This document shows, piece after piece, positions 24,499 to 31,394 of a stretch of 52,502 bases of DNA (position 1 is its first letter; every line of letters starts with the position of its first letter). Position numbers and translations under genes: made by a program. The notes beneath the pieces are model-generated. The model made no database searches and was not told the DNA's origin. It saw only the letters and a program-made list of their open reading frames with translations. This DNA is from an uncultured Allobosea sp. (GTDB taxonomy: Bacteria > Pseudomonadota > Alphaproteobacteria > Rhizobiales > Beijerinckiaceae): assembly GCF_945956895.1 (NCBI RefSeq), contig NZ_CAMFJF010000027.1:1-52502 (forward strand), in the 5' to 3' direction.

Positions 24499-24522
24499 CA
24501 AAGCGCTATAGGAAACAGCATC

Positions 24523-25215
24523 GTGGCATTGGATCGCAGCGTGCTGCGCAGCATCCCGCTCTTCGCGGCCATGAGCGATGCCCAGCTCGACCGCATGACT
24601 GCGCAAGCCAGCGCGCGGCGCATTCCCCAAAGCGAAGCGGTCTTCGAGCAGGGCGATCCGGCAAAGGCCTTCTACCTCCTGCTGCATGGCCGGCTGAAGG
24701 TGACGCAGGTGACGCGCGACGGCCAGCAGATCATCGTCAGGGTCGTCCATCCCGGCGACCTGTTCGGCTTCACGCGCGCCCTCAGCCGTTCCGATTATCC
24801 GGGAACCGCGACGGCGGCCGTCGACAGCCTCGTGGCGGCATGGCCGAGCGAATCCTGGGACAGTTTCGTCGAACACAATCCGCACCTGGCGATGAACGCG
24901 ATACGGACCATCGGCCAGCGCCTCGACGAAGCTCATACCCGCATCCGCGAGATGTCGACCGAGGAGGTCGAGCGCCGCGTCGCCCATGCCGTACTGAGAC
25001 TGATCGACCAGGCCGGGAAGCCTGACGAAACCGGCACCCGCGTCGATTTTCCGATCTCCCGCCGCGACATCGCCGAGATGACGGGGACGACTCTGCACAC
25101 GGTCTCGCGCATCCTCAGCGCCTGGGAGGCGCAAGGGTTGGTGGAAGGCGGCCGGCAGAAGCTGGTGGTTTGCGATGCCCCCGGGCTGAAGCGGCTGGCC
25201 GAGACCATCAAGTAG
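24523..25215 (+). CDS. nnrR: Crp/Fnr family transcriptional regulator, NnrR/DNR type
   Basis: 230-aa regulator. Residues about 15-120 form a cyclic-nucleotide-like effector domain (VFEQGDPAKAFYLLLHGRLK, later VHPGDLFGF); about 140-225 hold a winged helix-turn-helix with ISRRDIAEMTGTTLHTVSRI. The recognition helix TTLHTVSR matches NnrR-type proteins. The N-terminal cysteine cluster of O2-sensing FNR is absent and the protein contains only one Cys (in LVVCDAP), arguing for haem-based NO sensing as in DNR. It is the obvious reader of the six TTG-N8-CAA sites in this window. It has no such box itself. Transcribed separately after the norF terminator. Confidence 0.85.
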   Translation: MALDRSVLRSIPLFAAMSDAQLDRMTAQASARRIPQSEAVFEQGDPAKAFYLLLHGRLKVTQVTRDGQQIIVRVVHPGDLFGFTRALSRSDYPGTATAAVDSLVAAWPSESWDSFVEHNPHLAMNAIRTIGQRLDEAHTRIREMSTEEVERRVAHAVLRLIDQAGKPDETGTRVDFPISRRDIAEMTGTTLHTVSRILSAWEAQGLVEGGRQKLVVCDAPGLKRLAETIK

Positions 25216-25339
25216 CGGCCAGCCCGAGCGCGCTCGCCGCGATCTGCGGATCGCCATGCAGCCGCGCGCCGAACCGAAAGGCTCGACCGCCCCCGCTGTC
25301 GCCTGGAAACTCCGCGAACGCCGATAGGCGACGGGCCTC

Positions 25340-25978
25340 TCAGGCCATGGCGACGCCGTTCGGCTCCAGGTCATAGAGGTGGATGAGCTTGGGATCGTCC
25401 GCATGCTCGATCAGCATGCGACGGACGCGATCCTGCCAGAGCGTGGCGAAGGTGGAGAGGCCGGCCTCGTCAGCCTCCCCCGCGACGGCCCGCGGCATGA
25501 CCGCCGCCATCTCCGCCGCATGCGGCACCGCGCTCGTGTCGATATCGACGACGACCCCCAGCCCCGTATCCCGGCGCCGCAGCGCCATGACGCCCTCGAT
25601 ATCGGCGCCGAAGCGAAGCAGGTCGCGCCGGGCAAAGCGTTGCGCCGGGCCGATGCCGTGAAAGCCGGTTTCCGCGGTTGCGCCGGTGAGCAGCGTCACG
25701 ACCGAAGCGAGGACGCCGGTCGTGCCCTGATCCCGCTCGTCCCGCATCAGCACCTCGACGCCGCCGCGCTCCGGCAACTCCTCGTCATAGAGGTAGGAAA
25801 AGCCGTTGACGACCATCAGATAGGCGCCGGCGACGGCCGGGCAGGAATGGCCGGCGAGCCGCACCACATCCTCATAGCCGTAGTCCAATATGCCGTCTTC
25901 GCTGGCACCGAGAAAGGCTGCCAGGGGGTCCCTGACCTTCAGGCGGGGAGCCTGCGCGAAAAAGGACGGAAACGTCAT
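25340..25978 (-). CDS. FmdE-like domain protein
   Basis: 212-aa soluble protein. The stretch VVRLAGHSCPAVAGAYLMVV resembles the GH-x-CP...G metal-binding motif of FmdE-type proteins (first named from formylmethanofuran dehydrogenase subunit E). There is one such motif and no zinc-ribbon tail. The start at 25978 has GAGGT upstream. It lies 129 bases after the Rrf2 regulator on the same strand, at the end of the paz-nnrS-rrf2 series, and converges on nnrR. Function in denitrifiers is not known to me; haem or metal binding is plausible from the Cys-His motif. Confidence 0.5.
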   Translation of the reverse strand: MTFPSFFAQAPRLKVRDPLAAFLGASEDGILDYGYEDVVRLAGHSCPAVAGAYLMVVNGFSYLYDEELPERGGVEVLMRDERDQGTTGVLASVVTLLTGATAETGFHGIGPAQRFARRDLLRFGADIEGVMALRRRDTGLGVVVDIDTSAVPHAAEMAAVMPRAVAGEADEAGLSTFATLWQDRVRRMLIEHADDPKLIHLYDLEPNGVAMA

Positions 25979-26107
25979 GACGCGACCTCGACCTGTCCTA
26001 CCACGCGGAGCAACCCGGAAGACAACTTCGATCTAGTGAGTTCCATGGGGGTGCTCGTTGCGCTGCCGCAAGCCTCTCGCCGATCACCGCACGATCAGGG
26101 CGACCAT

Positions 26108-26539
26108 TCAGGCAGCCGGGCGGCTGACGCCGAAACGCTCCGGATCTGCGGCGAGATCGCGCAGCGAATACCTGTCGAGCTCGGCCAGGAATGCCTCCAT
26201 CGCTCCGAACAGGATGCCGCGCCAGCGATCGAGGCTCAGCAGTGAGCGCCCCTCCGCCTCGCCAAAACATTCCACGATGGAGAAGGCCGGCTCCGTCGCG
26301 CGGATGACCGCGCCCAGCGAGATCTCCTCCGGATGCAGCGCGAGCCCCAGCCCGCCCGAGCGACCGCGCACGCCCTCGAGGAAGTCGTGGCGGACCAGCA
26401 GGTTGGCCACCTTCATCAGATGCGTCCGCGAAATGTCGTATGAGGCCGCGGCTTCCTCGACGGTGACCAGGCGGTCGGGATGAGCGGCGGCGAAGATCAG
26501 GAGCCGGAGCGCGTATTCACTGAATTGGGTCAACCGCAT
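26108..26539 (-). CDS. Rrf2 family regulator, NsrR-like but lacking cluster cysteines
   Basis: 143-aa protein with the NsrR layout: MRLTQFSEYALRLLIFAAAH at the start, a winged helix (SRTHLMKVANLLVRHDFLEG, later GRSGGLGLA), a dimerisation helix, and the end FLAELDRYSLRDLAAD. In NsrR three cysteines (first in VECF) hold an NO-sensitive Fe-S cluster. Here only that first Cys remains; the following GEAEGRSLLSLDRWRGIL has none. It therefore probably cannot bind a conventional cluster and may sense otherwise or repress constitutively. It lies 87 bases downstream of nnrS on the same strand. Confidence 0.85.
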   Translation of the reverse strand: MRLTQFSEYALRLLIFAAAHPDRLVTVEEAAASYDISRTHLMKVANLLVRHDFLEGVRGRSGGLGLALHPEEISLGAVIRATEPAFSIVECFGEAEGRSLLSLDRWRGILFGAMEAFLAELDRYSLRDLAADPERFGVSRPAA

Positions 26540-26626
26540 TCCGGACGTCCGTCGTTTCCATCACGCCCCGGTATTCTTCCATCAATTTGTCGGAGATGCG
26601 GCGCGACCGGAGCCGTTGCAGCCTGG

Positions 26627-27832
26627 TCAGGCCTGTTGAGCGGCCGATGCCGTCTTCGGAGCCACGCGGCTCCCGATCAGCACGCGCCAATAGGCCGTCG
26701 CGAAGACGAGGAACGCCAGAGACCAGCACAGGCCGGCGGCATGCAGCAGCGCGGCGGGACCATGGCCGGTCGCCGAGCAGACGCGCGCCACGGCGCCTAT
26801 CACAACGAGTCCGTAGCAAAGCTGGGTTGCGCCCGTCGCGACAAGGGGACGGCCGGTATGGCCGAGGCTGGCCCGCGACATCACGGCCAGCGTCAGGGTG
26901 GCGAAGGCGCCGGCAGTCCAGGCGTGCAGGCCGGCGCCCGGCGCGACGTATCCCAAGCCGGCCAAGCCCGTCAGCGCGAAGCCCGCCGGCACGAAGAGAT
27001 AGCCGACATGCAGGATGACGAGCAGGGGGTTGCGGAAGGTCCGGTGGCCGGCCCAACGTCCCAATCTGACGAGGTGAAGGCCGGCGGCAAGCATCAGTAC
27101 GGCACCGATCGCCATGGCGTCCGGCACGGCAACCCAGCAGGCGAGCGCCAAGGCGCTACCGGCGAGGACAGCCTTGTCATAGAGGCCGAACGGAACCGGC
27201 ATGCGTCCCTTGCCACGTTGCGCCAGCCAATTGCGCGTGAAGCTCGGCACGATGCGTCCGGCGATCAGCATGACCAGCATCAGGACGACGGCGATCGCGA
27301 AACGGCGGGCGAAATCGGCGCTGCCGGTCAGCGCCGCTTCGAGATGAAAGGCAAGGTTTGCCGCAAGCAGGAGCCCGATCAGGACCACGACCTTGAGATT
27401 GCGCCAGTTGCGACCCGCCACGATCTCGCGCGCGGCCGCCCCTGCCAGCAGCAGGAGGAACAGCGCGTCGATTCCCATGGCCAGCCGCCAGCCGATCAGG
27501 GCCGAAGCCGAGACGGCGAGGCGCCCGGCAAGCCATGCGAGGACGAGGACCAGAAGCGGCTTGCCCTGCACGGGCAGCCGACCGGTCCAGTTCGGAATCG
27601 CCGTGAGCAAGAAGCCGCCGATGGCGGCCGCCTGGTAGCCGAAGAGCATCTCGTGAACATGCCAGTCCACCGGCGCAAACGCTGTCGGAACAGCGAGATG
27701 GCCGGTGACGAAAGGCAGCCAGACCAGGAGCGTCAGGCCGGCCTGCAGAGCCGCCAGAAGAAAGAACGGCCGAAAGCCGTAGGACAGAAGCGCAGGCCCG
27801 TCATAGGCCCGCAGTCGCGGTATCGGTGCCAT
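26627..27832 (-). CDS. nnrS: NnrS family haem/copper membrane protein
   Basis: 401-aa protein with 12 predicted membrane helices. NnrS hallmarks are FRPFFLLAALQAGLTLLVWL, VDWHVHEMLFGYQAAAIGGF then LLTAIPNWTGR, RIVPSFTRNWL, and HAWTAGAFATLTLAVMSRAS. Conserved histidines lie in WHVHE, LHVGY and LHAWT. NnrS protects cells from nitrosative stress and is controlled by NnrR or NsrR in other bacteria. Here it follows pseudoazurin by 61 bases, likely sharing its NnrR-boxed promoter, and precedes the NsrR-like gene. GGAG lies upstream of the ATG. Confidence 0.92.
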   Translation of the reverse strand: MAPIPRLRAYDGPALLSYGFRPFFLLAALQAGLTLLVWLPFVTGHLAVPTAFAPVDWHVHEMLFGYQAAAIGGFLLTAIPNWTGRLPVQGKPLLVLVLAWLAGRLAVSASALIGWRLAMGIDALFLLLLAGAAAREIVAGRNWRNLKVVVLIGLLLAANLAFHLEAALTGSADFARRFAIAVVLMLVMLIAGRIVPSFTRNWLAQRGKGRMPVPFGLYDKAVLAGSALALACWVAVPDAMAIGAVLMLAAGLHLVRLGRWAGHRTFRNPLLVILHVGYLFVPAGFALTGLAGLGYVAPGAGLHAWTAGAFATLTLAVMSRASLGHTGRPLVATGATQLCYGLVVIGAVARVCSATGHGPAALLHAAGLCWSLAFLVFATAYWRVLIGSRVAPKTASAAQQA

Positions 27833-27849
27833 GGGCTCCGTCCTTCCGA

Positions 27850-27871
27850 CGGCCGGACAAGAATCCGGCCG
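27850..27871 (-). terminator. Hairpin between pseudoazurin and nnrS
   Basis: CGGCCGGA and TCCGGCCG form an 8-bp stem with a six-base loop, 22 bases after the pseudoazurin stop. There is no T-run on the minus strand, so it probably protects or attenuates the transcript instead of ending it, favouring high pseudoazurin levels over nnrS. Confidence 0.4.
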
Positions 27872-27893
27872 CGCCCGATTGCCGGGTGTCCAG

Positions 27894-28340
27894 CTACTGC
27901 GCCTTGGCGACCTGATTGGCCTTGGCGACCAGATCGGCGAAAACCTGCTTGGCCTTGCCGGGATGCTTGGCGGCCGCGGCGGCTTCCAGGTTGGTCGGCT
28001 CGCCGACCACGATCAGCGCGACCATACCCATGCCGTAGTGCGGCTTGCACTTCACGCCATAGACGCCGGCCTCCTTGAAGGTGACGTCGACCTGCTCGTT
28101 CATCTTGCCCAGGAAGGGCTCGGAACCGGCCGGCATCATCTCGGGAATGCTCTCGGCGTTATGGCTCTTGTCGGTGGGGACGAATTTCACGGTATCGCCG
28201 GGCGCGATCTTTACCAGCGCGGGCTCGAACACCATGGCGCCGGCGGCGCCCTTGTTGAGCATCTTCACCTCGACTTCGGCGGCATTCGCGCCTGTGATCG
28301 CCAGCGCCATCAGCGCGCCGGTCAGAACGGTCCTGAACAT
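27894..28340 (-). CDS. paz: Pseudoazurin (type 1 copper electron carrier)
   Basis: 148-aa periplasmic blue copper protein. A signal peptide (about 1-20) is cleaved after ANA. The mature protein begins [20 protein letters not shown]. Copper ligands are the His in [10 protein letters not shown], and the Cys, His and Met in [16 protein letters not shown]. It donates electrons to NirK in denitrifying alphaproteobacteria, matching nirK in this island. An NnrR-type box lies about 80 bases upstream. nnrS follows on the same strand. Confidence 0.93.
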   Translation of the reverse strand: MFRTVLTGALMALAITGANAAEVEVKMLNKGAAGAMVFEPALVKIAPGDTVKFVPTDKSHNAESIPEMMPAGSEPFLGKMNEQVDVTFKEAGVYGVKCKPHYGMGMVALIVVGEPTNLEAAAAAKHPGKAKQVFADLVAKANQVAKAQ

Positions 28341-28418
28341 CTCACTTCTCCATCAGCGCAGCGAACTCATCGGTTTCTCGCTGCACCGCAACACTAGGAG
28401 GAGCGAGCTGGCGGCATG

Positions 28419-28432
28419 TTGCGCTAACGCAA
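28419..28432 (-). promoter_or_regulatory. NnrR/DNR-type binding site upstream of pseudoazurin
   Basis: TTGCGCTAACGCAA is a perfect TTG-N8-CAA palindrome. Its centre is about 85 bases before the pseudoazurin ATG at 28340, consistent with a class II activator site. It lies 22 bases beyond the stop of the 121-aa gene. Confidence 0.7.
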
Positions 28433-28454
28433 ATAGCGGGAGGTTTGAACGGAT

Positions 28455-28820
28455 CTACAGGCCGCGCAGTGCCGACACGGCGGCATCCGCGCTGCGCGTG
28501 ATTTCGACGAACAGCAGCGCGAACTCCTCGAAAACGGTTCGATCGGCTTCGGCTTCGGTGAGCGCGTCCAACTCCGACAGAAAATGCAGGATCGCGGCTA
28601 TGCGCTCCTTGTGCTCGCGCGCGGCGGCAAGCCGCCGACGCATGTCGCGTCGGCGTTCCTGCTCGTCGAAGCGGGCAAGTGCTCCATTCAGCGTCTCCCG
28701 GCAAGCGCAATCCAGAGCTTCGGGCCCCAGAATCCGCTGCAGCCGCCCGATCAACTGGCTCGCCGAACTCGTCGCGGCGTCCGTCTGGAACCCTTGATCT
28801 CCATCGTGCCAGGCTGTCAT
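28455..28820 (-). CDS. Hypothetical protein (121 aa) at the end of the ubiTUV operon
   Basis: Predicted mostly helical soluble protein beginning MTAWHDGDQGFQTDAATSSA. A Cys pair occurs in ALDCACRETLNG (about 37-39), followed by a strongly charged helix (DEQERRRDMRRRLAAAREHK) and an acidic C-terminal half. I recognise no family. AAGGAA lies upstream of the ATG, and the gene follows ubiV by 30 bases on the same strand, so it is probably co-transcribed with ubiTUV. A role linked to anaerobic ubiquinone synthesis is inferred from position only. Confidence 0.6.
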   Translation of the reverse strand: MTAWHDGDQGFQTDAATSSASQLIGRLQRILGPEALDCACRETLNGALARFDEQERRRDMRRRLAAAREHKERIAAILHFLSELDALTEAEADRTVFEEFALLFVEITRSADAAVSALRGL

Positions 28821-28850
28821 GGCAGGTTCCTTTCCGCTATCGGCGCAATC

Positions 28851-29768
28851 TCAGCGCAGCTCGCCCGGGCGGCCGCCGCCCGCGTCGATCCGATTGTGGC
28901 CCGGCGCACCGTGCAGGAAACCGTTCGAGAACGGCACCTCCGGATAGATCTCGCCAAGCCGTCCTTCAGCCTCCCGAGGATCGATCCGCTCGTCGACGAC
29001 GTCGCGGAACAACCGCGCGACCGCCACCATGTCGCAGCATTGCGGGGAGAGGCGCAGCGAAGCCACTCCGGCTCGGCCGAGCGCAGGCAGGTCGCACAGC
29101 AGGCTGGCGCAGCTATCCGACAGGGTCTGCACTCCGTTCACCGAAAGAAATCCGGCGCCATCAAGCGTCTTGACGGACATGCCATCGGGATCGTTCTCGC
29201 AGACGAAGCGACAATTGTCCTTGGTCAGTCTGTGTGCACGCGCGTGGTAACAGCGCGCCGAGATCGCCAGAGGCACCTTGCCGAAGGCGAAGACCTCGAT
29301 CGCGAGCTGCGGCACCGCGGCAGCGATGGCCGCAACCGCAGGCAGCGGCAACTCCGGCGGCAGGCAGATGCGCGTGGCGCCGCGCGCGGCCAGAAACCCC
29401 GCCGCGGCCTCGTTATAGACATTGACGAAAGGGCCGACGGCGAATGGCCTTTCGCCCAGCGAGGCCAGGCAGGTCAGATCGTTGATCTCGACCTCCGCCT
29501 CGGCGACCTGCATCAGCTCGCGGGTCTGGCGGCGCTCGCGCGGCAGCGAGACCAGGATCAGGCTCGCATGCAGCACCCGCTTGCCTGCGCCCTCCAGCCG
29601 CTCGATCACGGCGGGGAGGTAGTCCTGCTTGAAGGGCGCGCGTTTGGAGCAGACGGTTTCGCCGACCACCACGACGTCGATCTGCGCCTCGTCCGCCATC
29701 CGGTAATAGAAATCCCGCCAGCGCTCCGGTGACCAATGGTAGAGCACAGGCCCGAGGGTAAGCTGCAT
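28851..29768 (-). CDS. ubiV: UbiV, U32-family protein of O2-independent ubiquinone synthesis
   Basis: 305-aa peptidase-U32-family protein. With UbiU it forms an Fe-S heterodimer that hydroxylates ubiquinone precursors without oxygen, using prephenate as hydroxyl donor. Four cysteines fit the [4Fe-4S] pattern of UbiV: Cys40 (GETVCSKR), Cys173, Cys186 and Cys190 (DNCRFVC). The start ATG at 29768 has AGAGGAA upstream; the frame extending to 30080 overlaps ubiU and is a shadow. It lies 26 bases after ubiU. The set ubiTUV allows ubiquinone supply during denitrification. Confidence 0.9.
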   Translation of the reverse strand: MQLTLGPVLYHWSPERWRDFYYRMADEAQIDVVVVGETVCSKRAPFKQDYLPAVIERLEGAGKRVLHASLILVSLPRERRQTRELMQVAEAEVEINDLTCLASLGERPFAVGPFVNVYNEAAAGFLAARGATRICLPPELPLPAVAAIAAAVPQLAIEVFAFGKVPLAISARCYHARAHRLTKDNCRFVCENDPDGMSVKTLDGAGFLSVNGVQTLSDSCASLLCDLPALGRAGVASLRLSPQCCDMVAVARLFRDVVDERIDPREAEGRLGEIYPEVPFSNGFLHGAPGHNRIDAGGGRPGELR

Positions 29769-29794
29769 CGCCTTGTTCCTCTGCGGGGCGCCGG

Positions 29795-30772
29795 CTAGCG
29801 CCAGCTCTTGCGATAGGCTCCGACCGTGCTCGCCTGTCCCTCGGCCATGGCCGCGAGACCGGCGGGCGGAGCGCTGCGGCCCTGGTCGATCTCCGCGAGA
29901 ATCCTGCGGAAGGAACGCACGACCTCGGCAATATAGGCCCGCCCGCGCTGGCGGCCTTCGATCTTGAAGGCGGTAACGCCGGCATCGCGCAGCGCCGGCA
30001 ACATCACGGCCGCGTCGAGGCTGACCGGTTCCTCGAATATGTAGCCCGAGCTCTTCGGCGTGACGAAACGGCCCTTGCACAGGGTCGGGTAGCCCGCCGA
30101 TTCGTCCTTGCCGAAGCTGTTGATGGTGAAGCCGCCCAGGGTCGAGACGATCTGCCCCTCACGCTCGGCATAGGCGACATGGCTCGCCGGCGAGCAGACA
30201 CCGTTCATGTTCGGCGACTTGCCGGTGGCATAGGAGGAGAGCGAACAGCGCCCCTCCTCCATCACGCAGAGACCGCCGAAGACGAAGACCTCGGTCTCGC
30301 AGGCGCTTTCACGCACGATCGAGGCAATCTCCGCGACGTTGAGCACACGCGGCAGCACCACGCGGCGGGCACCGAAGCTCTCGACATAGAAGCGGATCGC
30401 ATCGGGATTGGCGGCCCCTGCCTGGACCGAGACATGCAGCCGCTGCGCCGGATGGTGGCGCGCGGCATAGTCGAGCGTCGCGAGATCGGCCAGGATCAAG
30501 GCATCGGCACCAGCCGCGACGGCATCGTCGATCGCCGCCTGCCAGAGCCCGAAGGAGCCGGCCCGCGCGAAGGTGTTGATCGCGACCAGCACCTTGACGC
30601 CACGGCGATGGGCAAAGGCGATGCTCTTCCGCAGCTCCTCGCGCGAGAAATTCAGGCCGGGAAAGTTGCGCGCGTTGGTCTCGTCGCGGAAGCCGCAATA
30701 GACCGCATCGGCCCCCGCCTCGACGGCTGCTTCGAGGCTTGCAGGCGTCCCCGCTGGACAGATCAATTCCAC
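29795..30772 (-). CDS. ubiU: UbiU, U32-family protein of O2-independent ubiquinone synthesis
   Basis: 325-aa U32-family protein starting at a GTG (VELICPAGTPASLEAAVEAG) with GGAGG seven bases upstream; the gene overlaps the end of ubiT by 10 bases. Cluster cysteines Cys169, Cys176, Cys193 and Cys232 fall at the same residue numbers as in Escherichia coli UbiU as I recall them. The motif GGLCVMEEGRCSLSSYATGK followed by SPN is characteristic. Acts with UbiV in anaerobic ring hydroxylation. The longer open frame upstream (to 31975) is not coding for this protein. Confidence 0.92.
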   Translation of the reverse strand: MELICPAGTPASLEAAVEAGADAVYCGFRDETNARNFPGLNFSREELRKSIAFAHRRGVKVLVAINTFARAGSFGLWQAAIDDAVAAGADALILADLATLDYAARHHPAQRLHVSVQAGAANPDAIRFYVESFGARRVVLPRVLNVAEIASIVRESACETEVFVFGGLCVMEEGRCSLSSYATGKSPNMNGVCSPASHVAYAEREGQIVSTLGGFTINSFGKDESAGYPTLCKGRFVTPKSSGYIFEEPVSLDAAVMLPALRDAGVTAFKIEGRQRGRAYIAEVVRSFRRILAEIDQGRSAPPAGLAAMAEGQASTVGAYRKSWR

Positions 30773-31311
30773 GGTTGGCCTCCGACGCCTGGCAAGGTTC
30801 GCATCCGCGCGCGCGCGACCTCGGCCAGGCGAGCGCCGACCGGCCCGAGGCCGCCAAGGAGAACCTTGCCGAAATCGATGCGGGCGTCGTCGATGGCATT
30901 GCGCAGCGCGAGCGACGCCGCGACATCGCCTTCCACCCAGAGCACGCGCGAGAAAAACAGGGCATCGCCATCGAGTGTGCCCTCGGCCATGCCGATCAAC
31001 CCGGCCAACGGGCCGCGGATACTGGCATCGAGCCCCCCCGGCAACACGCGGACCGCGCGCACCAGCGGCCGGCCGGGGCGCGGCTCCAGCACGAAGGAGA
31101 AGGGCAGATCGGTCGGATCGAGGCCGAAGCGCTTCTCGGCGTGTTCGCCGAGGCGGTCGTAGAGATCGGGATGGGCGCGGCCGATGCGGGCGAGCATCAA
31201 CGCCAGAACCGGCTGCAGGGGCGCGAGCGGCAGCGGCTCCATCGCTCGCGACAGCCATTGCGGCAATCGCGGCGGTGTCACCCGCGATCCTGTCGTCTCC
31301 GGTTCCGGCAT
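30763..31311 (-). CDS. ubiT: UbiT, SCP2-domain lipid-binding accessory factor
   Basis: 182-aa protein with an SCP2-like lipid-binding domain (about 25-150): PLAPLQPVLALMLARIGRAH near the start and a central FVLEPRPGRP and GDALFFSRVLWVEGD typical of the UbiT/UbiJ family. UbiT binds the isoprenoid intermediates and is essential for anaerobic ubiquinone production, replacing UbiJ. It is the first gene of ubiT-ubiU-ubiV and diverges from ubiD. The NnrR-type box at 31357 has its centre 52 bases upstream of its ATG. Confidence 0.85.
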   Translation of the reverse strand: MPEPETTGSRVTPPRLPQWLSRAMEPLPLAPLQPVLALMLARIGRAHPDLYDRLGEHAEKRFGLDPTDLPFSFVLEPRPGRPLVRAVRVLPGGLDASIRGPLAGLIGMAEGTLDGDALFFSRVLWVEGDVAASLALRNAIDDARIDFGKVLLGGLGPVGARLAEVARARMRTLPGVGGQPWN

Positions 31312-31356
31312 CGCTTACCTCCAGCCCCAAGATTAGGCCGGCAGCCGCACCGCTCG

Positions 31357-31370
31357 TTGCGCCCGCGCAA
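31357..31370. promoter_or_regulatory. NnrR/DNR-type binding site between ubiT and ubiD
   Basis: TTGCGCCCGCGCAA is a perfect TTG-N8-CAA. The centre is about 52 bases from the ubiT start and only about 31 from the ubiD start. The spacing suits activation of ubiTUV at a class II site; for ubiD it would leave no room for a leader unless the start is further downstream. Confidence 0.65.
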
Positions 31371-31394
31371 AGACGGCAGCGATCGCGGCAGGCG

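Noticed and set aside
25998..26270. Minus-strand 90-codon frame after the Rrf2 gene
   Set aside because: Overlaps the Rrf2 gene in another frame, lacks a ribosome binding site and has no recognisable domain.
26480..28078. Plus-strand 532-codon frame over nnrS and rrf2
   Set aside because: Antisense to recognised genes; peptide rich in Gln, Arg and Gly with no family.
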